A stretch of DNA of 64,000 nt from Lachnospiraceae bacterium NC2004 (GCA_000621905.1 JHXB01000005.1:117363-181362), one strand, 5' to 3'. Counted from the first letter of the stretch, positions 20,263 through 29,379 are shown. Program-made: numbers and translations. Notes: a model not told the origin generated them from the sequence alone.

Positions 20263-21654
20263 ATGCCTAATATGAGTTTAGAGAAAGTTAAGATGCCTGA
20301 GCAGGCACCTGACGTTAGAAATAAGAATTTTGAAGAGGTTGCTCTTGGTTATACCAAGGAGCAGGCTATCGAGGAGGCAACAAGATGTCTCAATTGTAAG
20401 AATCCTCTTTGTATGCAGGGATGTCCTGTCAATGTTCCTATTCCGGGATTTATCGAGGCTGTAGTAGCTGAGGATTTCGAGAAAGCATATGAGATTATCA
20501 CCAGTGAGAATGCACTTCCTGCTATCTGCGGAAGAGTGTGTCCTCAGGAGAAGCAGTGCGAGAGCAAGTGTGTAAGAGGAATTAAGGGTGAGCCTGTTGC
20601 TATCGGTCGTTTGGAGAGATTTGTCGCTGATTATCATATGGCAAATGCTGAGGCGACTGCAGCTAACATTGAGAAGAACGGCAAGAAAGTTGCAATAATC
20701 GGTTCAGGCCCTTCAGGTATTACTTGTGCGGGCGAGCTTGCTAAGCGCGGCTATGAAGTTACTGTATTTGAGGCACTTCATAAGGCGGGTGGAGTTCTTT
20801 CTTATGGTATTCCTGAGTTCCGTCTTCCTAAAGATTTGGTGGCGAGAGAGATTGCCAATGTTGAGAGACTCGGAGTTGATATTGAGACCAATGTTGTTGT
20901 AGGACGTTCAATCACAATTGATGAGCTTATGAAGGAAGAGAAGTTTGACGCTGTCTTTATCGGTAGTGGTGCCGGACTTCCTCGTTTCCTTAATATACCT
21001 GGCGAGAACCTTCTCGGCGTTTATTCTGCTAATGAGTTCCTTACTCGTGTTAACCTTATGAAGGGATATAAGTTCCCTGAGGTTCCTACACCTGTTAAGG
21101 TTGGCAAGAAGGTAGCCGTTGTCGGTGCAGGTAACGTTGCTATGGATGCTGCAAGAACAGCTAAGAGACTTGGAGCTGAGGAAGTATATATCGTATATCG
21201 TCGTGGCGAGGATGAGGTTCCTGCGAGAGCAGAAGAGGTTCATCACGCTAAGGAAGAGGGCATCATATTTAAGCTTCTTAACAATCCATGTGAGATTCAC
21301 GGTGAAGATGGATGGGTTAAGTCTATTGAGGTTGTTAAGCAGGAACTTGGCGAGCCTGACGCTTCAGGACGTAGACGTCCACAGCCTGTCGAAGGTTCTA
21401 ACTATGAGATAGAAGTCGATACCGTTGTAATCGCAATCGGACAGAGTCCTAACCCACTTATCAGACAGACTACACCTGGTCTTGATACCAAAGAGTGGGG
21501 TGGAATTATTGTTGATGAAGAGACAATGAAGACCTCGAAAGATGGTGTGTATGCAGGTGGAGACACAGTTACTGGTGCCGCTACCGTTATCCTTGCAATG
21601 GGTGCAGGTAAGACTGCAGCTAAGGCAATCGATGAGATGCTTACCTCTAAATAA
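20263..21654 (+). CDS. nfnB: NfnB: GltA-type NADPH-binding subunit
   Basis: A 463-residue flavoprotein. N-terminal cysteine motifs CLNCKNPLCMQGCPVNVP and CGRVCPQEKQCESKCVRG bind two [4Fe-4S] clusters. The first Rossmann fold (VAIIGSGPSGITCAGELAKRG, split as GSGPSG) binds FAD and the second (VAVVGAGNVAMDAART) binds NADPH. Such proteins are often annotated as NADPH-dependent glutamate synthase small chain. Pairing with nfnA and absence of a glutamate synthase large chain support the Nfn role. Confidence 0.9.
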   Translation: MPNMSLEKVKMPEQAPDVRNKNFEEVALGYTKEQAIEEATRCLNCKNPLCMQGCPVNVPIPGFIEAVVAEDFEKAYEIITSENALPAICGRVCPQEKQCESKCVRGIKGEPVAIGRLERFVADYHMANAEATAANIEKNGKKVAIIGSGPSGITCAGELAKRGYEVTVFEALHKAGGVLSYGIPEFRLPKDLVAREIANVERLGVDIETNVVVGRSITIDELMKEEKFDAVFIGSGAGLPRFLNIPGENLLGVYSANEFLTRVNLMKGYKFPEVPTPVKVGKKVAVVGAGNVAMDAARTAKRLGAEEVYIVYRRGEDEVPARAEEVHHAKEEGIIFKLLNNPCEIHGEDGWVKSIEVVKQELGEPDASGRRRPQPVEGSNYEIEVDTVVIAIGQSPNPLIRQTTPGLDTKEWGGIIVDEETMKTSKDGVYAGGDTVTGAATVILAMGAGKTAAKAIDEMLTSK

Positions 21655-21667
21655 TTACTGTACTTAC

Positions 21668-21701
21668 AGCCATCGGGGATTATACCGCGATGGCTTTTTT
21701 T
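21668..21701 (+). terminator. Terminator after nfnAB
   Basis: AGCCATCG pairs with CGATGGCT around a 12-nt loop, then seven T. Confidence 0.9.
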
Positions 21702-21712
21702 AGGAGAATGAT

Positions 21713-22291
21713 ATGATTAGTTTAAATGACGATTACGCTGAGTTTTCTGTAAAAGGAAGAGATCACAACGGAGGAGTGCTGTTTACTTTTCTCATTGTGA
21801 TTGCGGTTCTTTGCGGAATGGGTGCTGTTTTATATATTAATCTGTTCTTGTATAGCAAACGCTTGGGTGCGCTTGGTGCGATTGTAGTTATCGCGTACAT
21901 TTTATTTGGAATACCTTACTTGTGGAGGTTAAGGTCTAAGAAGAGCACTGAGTATGATTATCTTTATGTTGAAAATGATTTAGAGATATGCGAAGTCTAC
22001 AACGGTTCTAAGAGAAAACTTGCAATCACTGTTCATTTGGATCATGCTAAGTGTATTGCTCCACTTAACAGTCCTACCGCTTTAGAGTATGAGAATGTCG
22101 GAATCATGAAGGTGAAGGATTTCTCGGAGTATGCTGAGGATGATGATTCTGATGAAGAGGTAGAGAGACGTAGAACCTATGTTATCATTGTCGAGAAGGA
22201 TGGAGTTAACGTTGAGATCCTGATTGCTGGAGATGAGCATATGCTGACTCTTATGAAATATCGTAATAAAGATCGTTTCTTTGAGGCGTAA
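21713..22291 (+). CDS. Small membrane protein (DUF6106-like)
   Basis: A 192-residue protein with two membrane segments (residues about 24-45 and 52-72) and a cytosolic C-terminal part with an acidic stretch (YAEDDDSDEEVE) and a final region ILIAGDEHMLTLMKYRNKD. I think it is the DUF6106 family of Lachnospiraceae, but that is from memory. The function is unknown. A family A palindrome starts immediately after its stop codon. Confidence 0.6.
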   Translation: MISLNDDYAEFSVKGRDHNGGVLFTFLIVIAVLCGMGAVLYINLFLYSKRLGALGAIVVIAYILFGIPYLWRLRSKKSTEYDYLYVENDLEICEVYNGSKRKLAITVHLDHAKCIAPLNSPTALEYENVGIMKVKDFSEYAEDDDSDEEVERRRTYVIIVEKDGVNVEILIAGDEHMLTLMKYRNKDRFFEA

Positions 22292-22292
22292 G

Positions 22293-22325
22293 TGATCAAC
22301 GGGGACAGGCCCCAATGGTAAATTA
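22293..22325. repeat. Family A palindrome
   Basis: TGATCAACGGGGACAGGCCC followed by an imperfect right arm, adjoining the stop codon of the gene that ends at 22291. Confidence 0.7.
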
Positions 22326-22380
22326 TGTCATTCTGAGCGAAGCGAAGAATCTTTATCCCGAACTTGTTCGGGATATTTTT
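22326..22380. repeat. Family C repeat ending in a terminator-like hairpin
   Basis: TGTCATTCTGAGCGAAGCG, AAGAATCTTT, then ATCCCGAA/TTCGGGAT followed by TTTTT. It could end transcription from the plus strand. Confidence 0.8.
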
Positions 22381-22733
22381 TATATATTTTCATAATCTAT
22401 AATACTTATAAGCGACACATCTCTTCCTTTAATTATCTTGCTGTTAAGACTCTTGCATGTTGGGCAGCGATAGTCGTTGTCGGCATTGGGCTCATAGGTT
22501 GAGCTGCAGTCGTTACACAGCGCGGTAACATTTGCCTTAATGATATCAAGCTTGGAGCCTTCAAGAATTGTGGATTTAGAGGCGGATTGATACGCTTCTG
22601 ATAGCAAATGAGGAAGGACTCCTGTCATTTGACCGACTTCCACCGTTACGGCGTCGACATTCTCAAGATTATTCTGTTTAGCTGCATCAAGCGCCATGTT
22701 AACAAGGCGGATTGCGTAACTCATTTCGTGCAT
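22380..22733 (-). CDS. hypA: HypA nickel insertion protein for NiFe hydrogenase
   Basis: A 117-residue protein starting MHEMSYAIRLVNMALDAA, where His2 and Glu3 are the family nickel ligands. A zinc-binding domain follows with CNDC (near residue 74) and CPTC (near 92). HypA works with HypB to load nickel into the hydrogenase large subunit, here presumably EchE. It is separated from the ech operon by 8 kb and stands alone on the minus strand; other hyp genes except hypF are not in the window. Confidence 0.92.
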   Translation of the reverse strand: MHEMSYAIRLVNMALDAAKQNNLENVDAVTVEVGQMTGVLPHLLSEAYQSASKSTILEGSKLDIIKANVTALCNDCSSTYEPNADNDYRCPTCKSLNSKIIKGRDVSLISIIDYENI

Positions 22734-22799
22734 GATAAACCTCCCATTTAACTGGATTTAGGGTATTATGAATCGGAAAAAAAGTCAAGTGATGAAACT

Positions 22800-22839
22800 G
22801 CTAATTTACCAGAGGGGCCTGTCCCCACTGGTAAGTTAG
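22800..22839. repeat. Family A palindrome, imperfect
   Basis: AATTTACCAGAGGGGCCTGT with CCCCACTGGTAAGTT, between divergent hypA and the exonuclease-like gene. Confidence 0.75.
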
Positions 22840-22917
22840 CAAATTGTTTGGTTGTTTTTTGGAGGGAAGCATAGTATACTGATTAGTGGTTATAAGTTTT
22901 ATGGGAGGTAGTGTAGT

Positions 22918-23979
22918 ATGGCTGTTATTGATAATCTTGATAATTATGTTGTTATTGATGTTGAGTGTCCTAATGCCAAGTGTGACTCGGTTGATGCATT
23001 TGGATACGCAGTTGTTAAGAATGGAGTGATTGACAATTTTAAGCTTTATTATGTCAATCCTGAGGATTATTTTGACTCAGTATCTCCAAAGTTAAATAAT
23101 ATAAGAGAAGAGCAGGTCAAGGACGCTCCTACGATTGATCAGGTGTGGAGCGAGATATCTCATTTGTTTACAGAGAATTTCGTGGTAGGTCATAATGTTA
23201 CATATCTTATGACTGTTCTTGGAAGGGCTCTTAAGAAGTACAGTATTGATTTGCCGGAAGTTTATTATGCATGTACTATGGAGCTTTCGATGAAGCACAT
23301 TAACAGTGCGTCCTACAGACTTCAGAGTATTGCTAAGCAGTGTGGTGTAGAGTATAAGTCGGTTGCACCGCTTGATGGAATTAAGGCAGCGTATGGTTTA
23401 TTTGAGTATGTTAAGAAGCAGAATGCGATTGACATTGATATTCTTAAGAAGTTTAGACATGTTCAAAAGCTTGCTGACAGAATAGATGCGGATATGACAG
23501 AGCAGCTTAATGTGTTAAATGGTATGATCAAGGGCATAACCGCTGACGGAGTTGTGACTGAAGAAGAGATTAAGCTTATTGAGGACTGGGGCGCAAGGAA
23601 TATTAAGTATCGTGAAAATGAAGCATTTGCCGAAATATTTAACGGAATTGACGATATTCTTGCTGACAAGGTTGTCTATGAATACGAGGGTGTTAAGTTG
23701 TTAGAGCTTACCAAGAATGTTGTTACCTCTAAGGCATACAATAAGACTTTGGTTGCGCTTCAAGTTCTTAAAGGGCTTGTTATGGGGCTCTCTGCTGATG
23801 GAAGAATTAAGAACAACGAGGTGGACGGACTTCATATGTGGCTTAAGGATCATGATTATCTAAGTGGGGTTCACATCTATGATGAGATTTCTAAGGTTCT
23901 TTATGAAGTGTTAGAGGACAGCGTTTTAGATGATGATGAGAGGGCGAAGTTATTAGAATTATGTGATAGTGTAAAATAA
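22918..23979 (+). CDS. Degenerate DnaQ-like exonuclease domain with TerB-like repeats
   Basis: A 353-residue protein. Residues about 8-165 have the fold pattern of DEDDh exonucleases (VVIDVEC, then VVGHNVTYLM, then SASYRLQSIAKQCGV). The usual Asp after HN is replaced (HNVTYLM instead of HNAxFD) and the final His is missing (SVAPLDGIKAA), so two catalytic residues appear lost. Residues about 195-350 hold two related helical units, ITADGVVTEEEIKLI and LSADGRIKNNEVDGL, which look like TerB-type metal-binding repeats. It may bind nucleic acid without cutting it. The surroundings give no hint of pathway. Confidence 0.65.
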   Translation: MAVIDNLDNYVVIDVECPNAKCDSVDAFGYAVVKNGVIDNFKLYYVNPEDYFDSVSPKLNNIREEQVKDAPTIDQVWSEISHLFTENFVVGHNVTYLMTVLGRALKKYSIDLPEVYYACTMELSMKHINSASYRLQSIAKQCGVEYKSVAPLDGIKAAYGLFEYVKKQNAIDIDILKKFRHVQKLADRIDADMTEQLNVLNGMIKGITADGVVTEEEIKLIEDWGARNIKYRENEAFAEIFNGIDDILADKVVYEYEGVKLLELTKNVVTSKAYNKTLVALQVLKGLVMGLSADGRIKNNEVDGLHMWLKDHDYLSGVHIYDEISKVLYEVLEDSVLDDDERAKLLELCDSVK

Positions 23980-23993
23980 TAGCGGATATATAT

Positions 23994-24132
23994 AGCATAA
24001 TATGTTATTTCTTCGGGACGCCTCTCGGCTCGAAGGCACGTTGCTCACGTTACTAAATTCGTGCTAAGCTAAAGCTTGCACTCATTAAGTAACGAGACGT
24101 GCCAACGCCCTACGAAATAACATACTATGCTC
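23994..24132 (+). repeat. Structured palindromic element E3
   Basis: Arms ATGTTATTTC (24002-24011)/GAAATAACAT (24114-24123) extend outward with one mismatch. Inside are GGCACGT (24035-24041)/ACGTGCC (24097-24103) and CGTTACT (24048-24054)/AGTAACG (24088-24094). Unpaired CGCCTCTCGGCTCGAA, TGCTCA and the 3' AG are shared with E2. The apex AAATTCGTGC...GCACTCATTA is shared with E1. It occupies most of the 316-bp gap before the ABC operon. Confidence 0.82.
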
Positions 24133-24135
24133 TAA

Positions 24136-24175
24136 AACTCCTCAGGGCGGCGGAGCCGCCGTGAGGAGTTTTTTT
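24136..24175 (+). terminator. Strong terminator
   Basis: AACTCCTCA pairs with TGAGGAGTT around an inner GGCGGCGGAGCCGCC hairpin, followed by seven T. It comes directly after element E3 and may end its transcript. Confidence 0.92.
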
Positions 24176-24195
24176 GTGTTTGAGTTTTTTGCTTT

Positions 24196-24213
24196 ATATG
24201 ACAAATGTCATAT
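24196..24213. promoter_or_regulatory. Candidate response-regulator operator
   Basis: ATATGACA, AA, TGTCATAT is a perfect palindrome centred about 52 bp upstream of the -10 box TATAAT at 24256-24261 (with CTTACA at 24233-24238, 17-bp spacer). The place suits activation by the NarL-type regulator encoded at the end of this operon. Confidence 0.55.
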
Positions 24214-24295
24214 GAACTTATGACTCTGTACACTTACATAATGCATCTAAAAATGTATAATAAAGTTACAATAAAAAAAGAAAGGGCGGATTAAT

Positions 24296-25243
24296 ATGTC
24301 TGGCACTGTTGTAGAAATCAATAATTTGGTTAAAAGATACAAGGAGCTTATCGCTCTTGATAATTTCAGTTTCAAAATCAGCGAGGGAGATGTGTTCGGC
24401 CTCTTGGGACCTAACGGTTCGGGTAAGACGACAACAATCAATTGCCTGCTTTCACTTCTCTCATACGACAAGGGTGAAATCAAACTTTTCGGTGAGAAAA
24501 TGACACCGTCACGCCGCGACTTAAAAAGCAGAATCGGCGTTGTATCACAGAATGTAGCTGTATTTGACGAGTTAACAGTATATGAAAATGTTGATTACTT
24601 TTGCGGTTTGTATATAGGAGATAAGAAGTTAAGAAAACAGTATGTCGAGGAGGCTTTAGAGTTCGTAGACATTACTGATTTTAGAAAATTCTATCCTAAG
24701 AAGTTGTCAGGCGGTTTGTTAAGAAGATTGAATATCGCCTGCGGAATTGCTCATAAGCCTGAACTTATCATTTTCGATGAGCCGACAGTTGCGGTTGATC
24801 CGCAGTCGAGAAACAAAATCTTAGAGGGTATCGCAGAGCTTAATAAAAATGGTGCAACCATCATTTACACCTCGCACTACATGGAAGAAGTTGAGCAGCT
24901 ATGCAACCGGGTTCTTATCATGGATAAGGGTAAGAAGATTGCTGAAGGCACCAAGGATGAGCTTAAGGGTATGATTAAGAATACCGAGAGTATTGTTGTA
25001 AATGTAAGACATTTGAGTGATGAAACGATTAACGACATCAAGGGACTTCACCATGTATATGATGTCAAATACATGAACAACACTCTAACAGTTAAATGTA
25101 GTGGTGGTAAGCATAACATAACTCATGTATCGGAATATTTTGAGCAGCATAATATTGATTATGACAGAATTTATTCAGAGCTTCCGACATTAAACGATGT
25201 GTTCTTAGAGATAACCGGTAAAGAGTTGAGAGATAAGGAGTGA
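24296..25243 (+). CDS. ABC transporter ATP-binding protein
   Basis: A 315-residue nucleotide-binding subunit. It has Walker A GPNGSGKTT (near residue 40), the signature LSGGLLRRLNIACG, Walker B LIIFDEP and the switch His in YTSHYMEEVEQL. The C-terminal 90 residues are an extension typical of DrrA/antibiotic-type exporters. It is the first gene of a five-gene unit with two ABC-2 permeases and a two-component system, an arrangement often used for peptide or lipid-acting compound resistance. Confidence 0.93.
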   Translation: MSGTVVEINNLVKRYKELIALDNFSFKISEGDVFGLLGPNGSGKTTTINCLLSLLSYDKGEIKLFGEKMTPSRRDLKSRIGVVSQNVAVFDELTVYENVDYFCGLYIGDKKLRKQYVEEALEFVDITDFRKFYPKKLSGGLLRRLNIACGIAHKPELIIFDEPTVAVDPQSRNKILEGIAELNKNGATIIYTSHYMEEVEQLCNRVLIMDKGKKIAEGTKDELKGMIKNTESIVVNVRHLSDETINDIKGLHHVYDVKYMNNTLTVKCSGGKHNITHVSEYFEQHNIDYDRIYSELPTLNDVFLEITGKELRDKE

Positions 25244-25247
25244 TAGC

Positions 25248-26402
25248 ATGTTTGCCAATATATTCAACTATAGATTTAAGATTGCATTAAGAAGCAAGGA
25301 CGCTATTTTCTGGTCGCTGATATTTGCATTGGCACTCGGAACGTTGTTCAGTTTTGCGTTTAAGTCAATATACGAAAATGCACAGAATGCCACTTTAGAT
25401 GTTACGGTTGTCGAAGGCGATGACGAGTACGGAATGGTAGATATAGTAGATACGCTAAAAGATATCGAATACGAAGACGGCACGAAAATGCTTAATATCA
25501 AAAATGTTGACATGGACGAAGCCAAGAAACTTTTAAACGCCAAGGAACCGAAAGTAAGCGGCATTATTGATCTTAGGGATATGTCGGATATCAAGCTTCT
25601 TGTTAATGAAAACGGAATTGAATCCAGCATTCTTAGTGGAATAGTAAGCATTTACAGACAGTATTCATCAATCATTATTGAGACGATTAAGACGGATCCA
25701 AGTAAGATTGAAGCGGTACTTGAATCGCTTGATGAAGAAACCAATGAGCTTGTTGAGTCTGAGGGATTAGGCGGTAACAATAAAGATCCGTATGTAACAT
25801 ATTTCTATAACCTTATCGCAATGATAGCTATGATGGCGTCAATGACAGGTGTTGAGATTCCTGAAAGCTGTCAGGCTAATCAATCTGAGGTCGGTAAAAG
25901 GGTTGACTGTTCACCGGCAAGCAGGGTGTTATATGAGATATCAGGATTGTTAGCGGCCCTTATTGTCAAATTTGCGATTACCATAATCGGCTTGTTATAT
26001 TTCATTTATGTGTTAAAGATTAACTTTGGTGGCGATTTGCCATACATTTTCTTAACTTCGATTCTTGCGACGTTATTAGGAGTATCGGTTGGATTCTTTG
26101 TGGGACATATCGGAAGCTTGTCTAAGAAGACAAGAGAAAGTATCTTAACGGCTATCGTTGTCGGTGGAGGCTTCTTATCAGGTCTTATGGTTGCCAATGT
26201 CAAAACTTTGATCGAGGTCAAATGTCCGATAATCAACAGAATTAATCCTTTTGCAGCTATATCTGATGCTTTCTATTCGCTTAATATGTATGGAGTTTCA
26301 GATAGATTCTATAATTCGATAATATATATTGTGGGGCTGACAGTTGTATTTACCGTCTTAGGTCTTATCATGTCAAGGAGGAAGAGTTATGCAAGTCTTT
26401 AA
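25248..26402 (+). CDS. ABC-2 type permease
   Basis: A 384-residue membrane protein. One N-terminal membrane segment (residues about 20-40) is followed by an extracytoplasmic region of about 160 residues and then five hydrophobic segments from about residue 185, the ABC2_membrane_3 layout. The sequence SCQANQSEVGKRVDCSPASR marks the intracellular coupling region. It is 4 bp after the ATPase gene and overlaps the next permease by 14 bp, so the two permeases likely form the heterodimeric channel. Confidence 0.88.
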   Translation: MFANIFNYRFKIALRSKDAIFWSLIFALALGTLFSFAFKSIYENAQNATLDVTVVEGDDEYGMVDIVDTLKDIEYEDGTKMLNIKNVDMDEAKKLLNAKEPKVSGIIDLRDMSDIKLLVNENGIESSILSGIVSIYRQYSSIIIETIKTDPSKIEAVLESLDEETNELVESEGLGGNNKDPYVTYFYNLIAMIAMMASMTGVEIPESCQANQSEVGKRVDCSPASRVLYEISGLLAALIVKFAITIIGLLYFIYVLKINFGGDLPYIFLTSILATLLGVSVGFFVGHIGSLSKKTRESILTAIVVGGGFLSGLMVANVKTLIEVKCPIINRINPFAAISDAFYSLNMYGVSDRFYNSIIYIVGLTVVFTVLGLIMSRRKSYASL

Positions 26403-27546
26403 AGCATTTTTCAAACTGATAAAAAACTATAAAATCGGATTATTCCTTTACTTTGGTTTATGTCTTCTAATGACTGTGGTCGTTTCGTCAAATTATGGTG
26501 ATGATGCTGAAGACAGCGCATATTCTAACGTGTCAAGGACGTTGATAGTTAAAGATAACGATAATTCCGAGCTTTCAAAAGCAGTTGTTGATTATCTTAA
26601 AGATCAGCATGACGTGGAAGCGCATGACTATACTAATGACGAGATTAAAGATCTCATTTACAGTGAATTCTACACTGCATATATTGAGATTCCGAAAGGT
26701 TTTATGGATAAACATCTTGAGGATGACGCATTAACTATCAAAACACTTTATGATACAGCAAAGGCCGGAGGCAGCTTCATTTCACTGCAACTTGATTCAT
26801 TTACCGGAGGAGTAGTTCGTTATGAAAATGCAGGCTATTCGCTAAGTGAAGCAATAGAAAACACCAATAAATCCATAAAAACCGAGAACTTCGTTGAACT
26901 TGGGAAAAAGGTCGAGGACGATAACTCAAACAGTAAGTTATATAGTTTATTTTTGTTCTTACCTTATGGTATAATGACTATGGTGCTTTGGTGTGCGCTT
27001 CCTGTTATATTAAGATTCAACAGTAAAGAGATTAAGGACAGAACAGCTATATCGGCAATATTACCTGTGAAGAGAACGATAGCTTTGTTCATGGGGTCTA
27101 CCGTTGTGTGTATCGCAGTATATTTAATCTTGCTGATTCTATCGAGCTGCTTCTTGGCGGATTTCGTATTTACAAGAAAATGGTTCTTGTCGGCACTTAA
27201 TCTTTTGGTATTCTCGGTTGTTAACGGTGCATTTTTAGTATTCTTTTCATCATTTTCTTCTGAGAAATTACTAAAGGCTAAGGATATGTTGATTAACATT
27301 ATAACGATAGCATTTGCTTTCTTGGGTGGAATATTCGTACCACTTGAGCTTCTTGGAGAAGATGTTAAAAATGTCGGAAGGCTCCTTCCTACCTACTGGT
27401 ATGCGGTTGGTTTAGAGAAGATTGAAAATGGAAGCGCTCTTAGTGATATAGCATCGTGCTTTGGAATGCAGGCGGTATTCGGAGTGTTCTGTTTAGCGGC
27501 AGGACTTGCGATATCAAGAGTTCATTTATATCTTAAGGAGAACTGA
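26389..27546 (+). CDS. ABC-2 type permease, second subunit
   Basis: A 385-residue membrane protein with the same layout as the preceding permease: one N-terminal segment, a large outside loop, then five C-terminal segments (with FNSKEIKDRTAISAILPVKR in the coupling position). The substrate is unknown. Its start overlaps the preceding gene and the kinase gene starts about 20 bp later, so all are co-expressed. Confidence 0.88.
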   Translation: MQVFKAFFKLIKNYKIGLFLYFGLCLLMTVVVSSNYGDDAEDSAYSNVSRTLIVKDNDNSELSKAVVDYLKDQHDVEAHDYTNDEIKDLIYSEFYTAYIEIPKGFMDKHLEDDALTIKTLYDTAKAGGSFISLQLDSFTGGVVRYENAGYSLSEAIENTNKSIKTENFVELGKKVEDDNSNSKLYSLFLFLPYGIMTMVLWCALPVILRFNSKEIKDRTAISAILPVKRTIALFMGSTVVCIAVYLILLILSSCFLADFVFTRKWFLSALNLLVFSVVNGAFLVFFSSFSSEKLLKAKDMLINIITIAFAFLGGIFVPLELLGEDVKNVGRLLPTYWYAVGLEKIENGSALSDIASCFGMQAVFGVFCLAAGLAISRVHLYLKEN

Positions 27547-27569
27547 TCTCATAAGATTTGGGAGTGCTT

Positions 27570-28688
27570 ATGGAACGTTTAATTGACAGAATAGTTATAT
27601 TTCTATTAACGGTATTTGTCGGTCGTAGTATTATGACCGACAGATACCTTATTGTCGTTTTATATTCTGTTATTTCGATAGCGTTGTTTGACTTCTTTTT
27701 GCTGTTTAAGGCTAAAGTTAAGAGTAGCATGAAGATGGAGAACTTAAGTGAAAAGGCAGCATTTGCCTTGGAGATAGTAGCGGTGGCAGCTTCATTAGTT
27801 GATAACAGACTGATAATTTTGGTTCCTATTGCGCTTTACGGTGCGGTTATTATAAGGAACTATGTGGCGCTGGCGTTGGCGGTTATATCAGGACTATCCT
27901 ATATAACAAGCGGTGAAGATTATAACACTATTCTGTATGTAGAACTTCTTATTGTGGTTTCCATTTATCTGAGTTTCAAATGTAGCCGGACCGAGATCTT
28001 TGAGAATGATGTTAAGAGACTGCGAGACGAGTCGGTAATCAGGGAAGAAGACCTGCTTCGAAATAACGTGGCACTTATTAAGGCAAAGGATGATGAGATA
28101 TATTTAAGCACCCTAAAGGAGCGTAACCGAATAGCAAGGGAGATTCACGACAATGTCGGTCACATGCTAACGAGGGCGATATTACAGCTCGGGGCGCTTA
28201 TAACAATATGTAAGGATGAGACATTAAAAGGTGGGCTTGTTGGGTTGAAAGAGACGCTTGATACCGCGATGAACAATATCAGAAACAGCGTGCACGACCT
28301 AAGAGACGAGGCGATTGACATTCCGACGGCGATTAACGATATTGTGGCGCCACTTAGAGAGGACAGGAAGCTTACGCTTGAAGTCGACATTTCCTCAGAT
28401 ATTGATAAGAGTGTCAAATACGCTATAATCGGAGTGGTTAAAGAGGGCGTTTCTAATATAATCAAGCACAGTGACAATGAGTATGTAGATATTACTCTTA
28501 ATGAACATCCGGTGATGTATCAGCTTGTGATTCATGATTATAGTGAGCATGCCGATGAGATTAAGGCAAATGCAGACCTTAGCGGGATGGGACTTGATAA
28601 CATCAAAGCGAGAGTTGAAAATGTCGGCGGAAATGTGCTTATAACTGACGACAATGGATTTAGAATATTTGTAACTATACCTAAATAG
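27570..28688 (+). CDS. Sensor histidine kinase, HisKA_3 (LiaS/DesK) type
   Basis: A 372-residue kinase. About five short membrane segments occupy residues 5-140 with little outside them, so it is an intramembrane-sensing kinase. Then comes a coiled linker and the phospho-acceptor box ERNRIAREIHDNVGHMLTRA (His in REIHD), followed by an HATPase with KEGVSNIIKHS and GMGLDNIKARVENVGG. ATG 27570 is preferred to the upstream TTG because GGGAG lies before it. It is expected to phosphorylate the next gene's product. Confidence 0.88.
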   Translation: MERLIDRIVIFLLTVFVGRSIMTDRYLIVVLYSVISIALFDFFLLFKAKVKSSMKMENLSEKAAFALEIVAVAASLVDNRLIILVPIALYGAVIIRNYVALALAVISGLSYITSGEDYNTILYVELLIVVSIYLSFKCSRTEIFENDVKRLRDESVIREEDLLRNNVALIKAKDDEIYLSTLKERNRIAREIHDNVGHMLTRAILQLGALITICKDETLKGGLVGLKETLDTAMNNIRNSVHDLRDEAIDIPTAINDIVAPLREDRKLTLEVDISSDIDKSVKYAIIGVVKEGVSNIIKHSDNEYVDITLNEHPVMYQLVIHDYSEHADEIKANADLSGMGLDNIKARVENVGGNVLITDDNGFRIFVTIPK

Positions 28689-28697
28689 ATTGAGATT

Positions 28698-28724
28698 GTA
28701 CCATAGGGACGGTTCTTGTGGTAC
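28698..28724 (+). repeat. REP family B copy between kinase and regulator
   Basis: GTACCATA followed by GGGACGGTTCTTGTGGTAC, a near-palindromic hairpin inside the operon. It lies in the 64-bp gap that separates the kinase stop from the regulator start. Confidence 0.85.
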
Positions 28725-28752
28725 AACCAAACAAGAAAGTGAGAGTGTGCTG

Positions 28753-29379
28753 ATGAGGATTATGATTGTTGATGATGACAAGCTTGTTGCTATGTCACTT
28801 AAGATGATAATTGAGGCAAATGAAGACACGGAGGTTGTGGCATTAGGCCACTCCGGTCGCGAGGCAATCAAGCTTTATGAGGAACATAAGCCTGACATAC
28901 TTTTGATGGATATCAGAATGGAAGATATGACGGGGCTTGAAGCCGGAGAGAAGATTATTGCGGACTATGAGGATGCGAAGATTCTCTATCTTACAACATT
29001 TAACGATGATGAATATATCGTCAAAGCGCTTTCTATTGGGGCTAAAGGATATATTATCAAGCAGGATTATGAGAGTATAGTGCCTGCACTTAAGGCAGTT
29101 TTTGAGGGACAGACTGTGTTTGGAAGTGACGTTATAGAGAGGCTTCCTGATATGTTAAAGGCGCCTGCTAAGAAGGAATTTGATTATGAAGGATTTGGAC
29201 TTACCGCGCAGGAATTTGAGATCGTTGAACTTGTTGCAATGGGGCTTTCTAATAAGGAGATTGCTGGGAAGCTTGCACTTTCAGAAGGAACGGTTAGAAA
29301 CTATATAAGTGGAATATTAAGTAAGCTGGAGTTAAGGGACAGAACTAATCTTGCGATTTTTTATTATACCAACAGCTAA
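28753..29379 (+). CDS. NarL/LuxR-type response regulator
   Basis: A 208-residue regulator with a receiver domain (IMIVDDDKLVAMSL, phospho-Asp in ILLMDIRMEDMTGLE, conserved Thr in LYLTTFNDDEYIVKA, Lys in GYIIKQDY) and a C-terminal LuxR helix-turn-helix (FGLTAQEFEIVELVAMGLSN and IAGKLALSEGTVRNY). ATG 28753 is chosen because the longer frame would translate the REP repeat. The likely target is the palindrome at 24196-24213 before the ABC genes. Its stop codon lies inside a family A palindrome. Confidence 0.9.
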   Translation: MRIMIVDDDKLVAMSLKMIIEANEDTEVVALGHSGREAIKLYEEHKPDILLMDIRMEDMTGLEAGEKIIADYEDAKILYLTTFNDDEYIVKALSIGAKGYIIKQDYESIVPALKAVFEGQTVFGSDVIERLPDMLKAPAKKEFDYEGFGLTAQEFEIVELVAMGLSNKEIAGKLALSEGTVRNYISGILSKLELRDRTNLAIFYYTNS

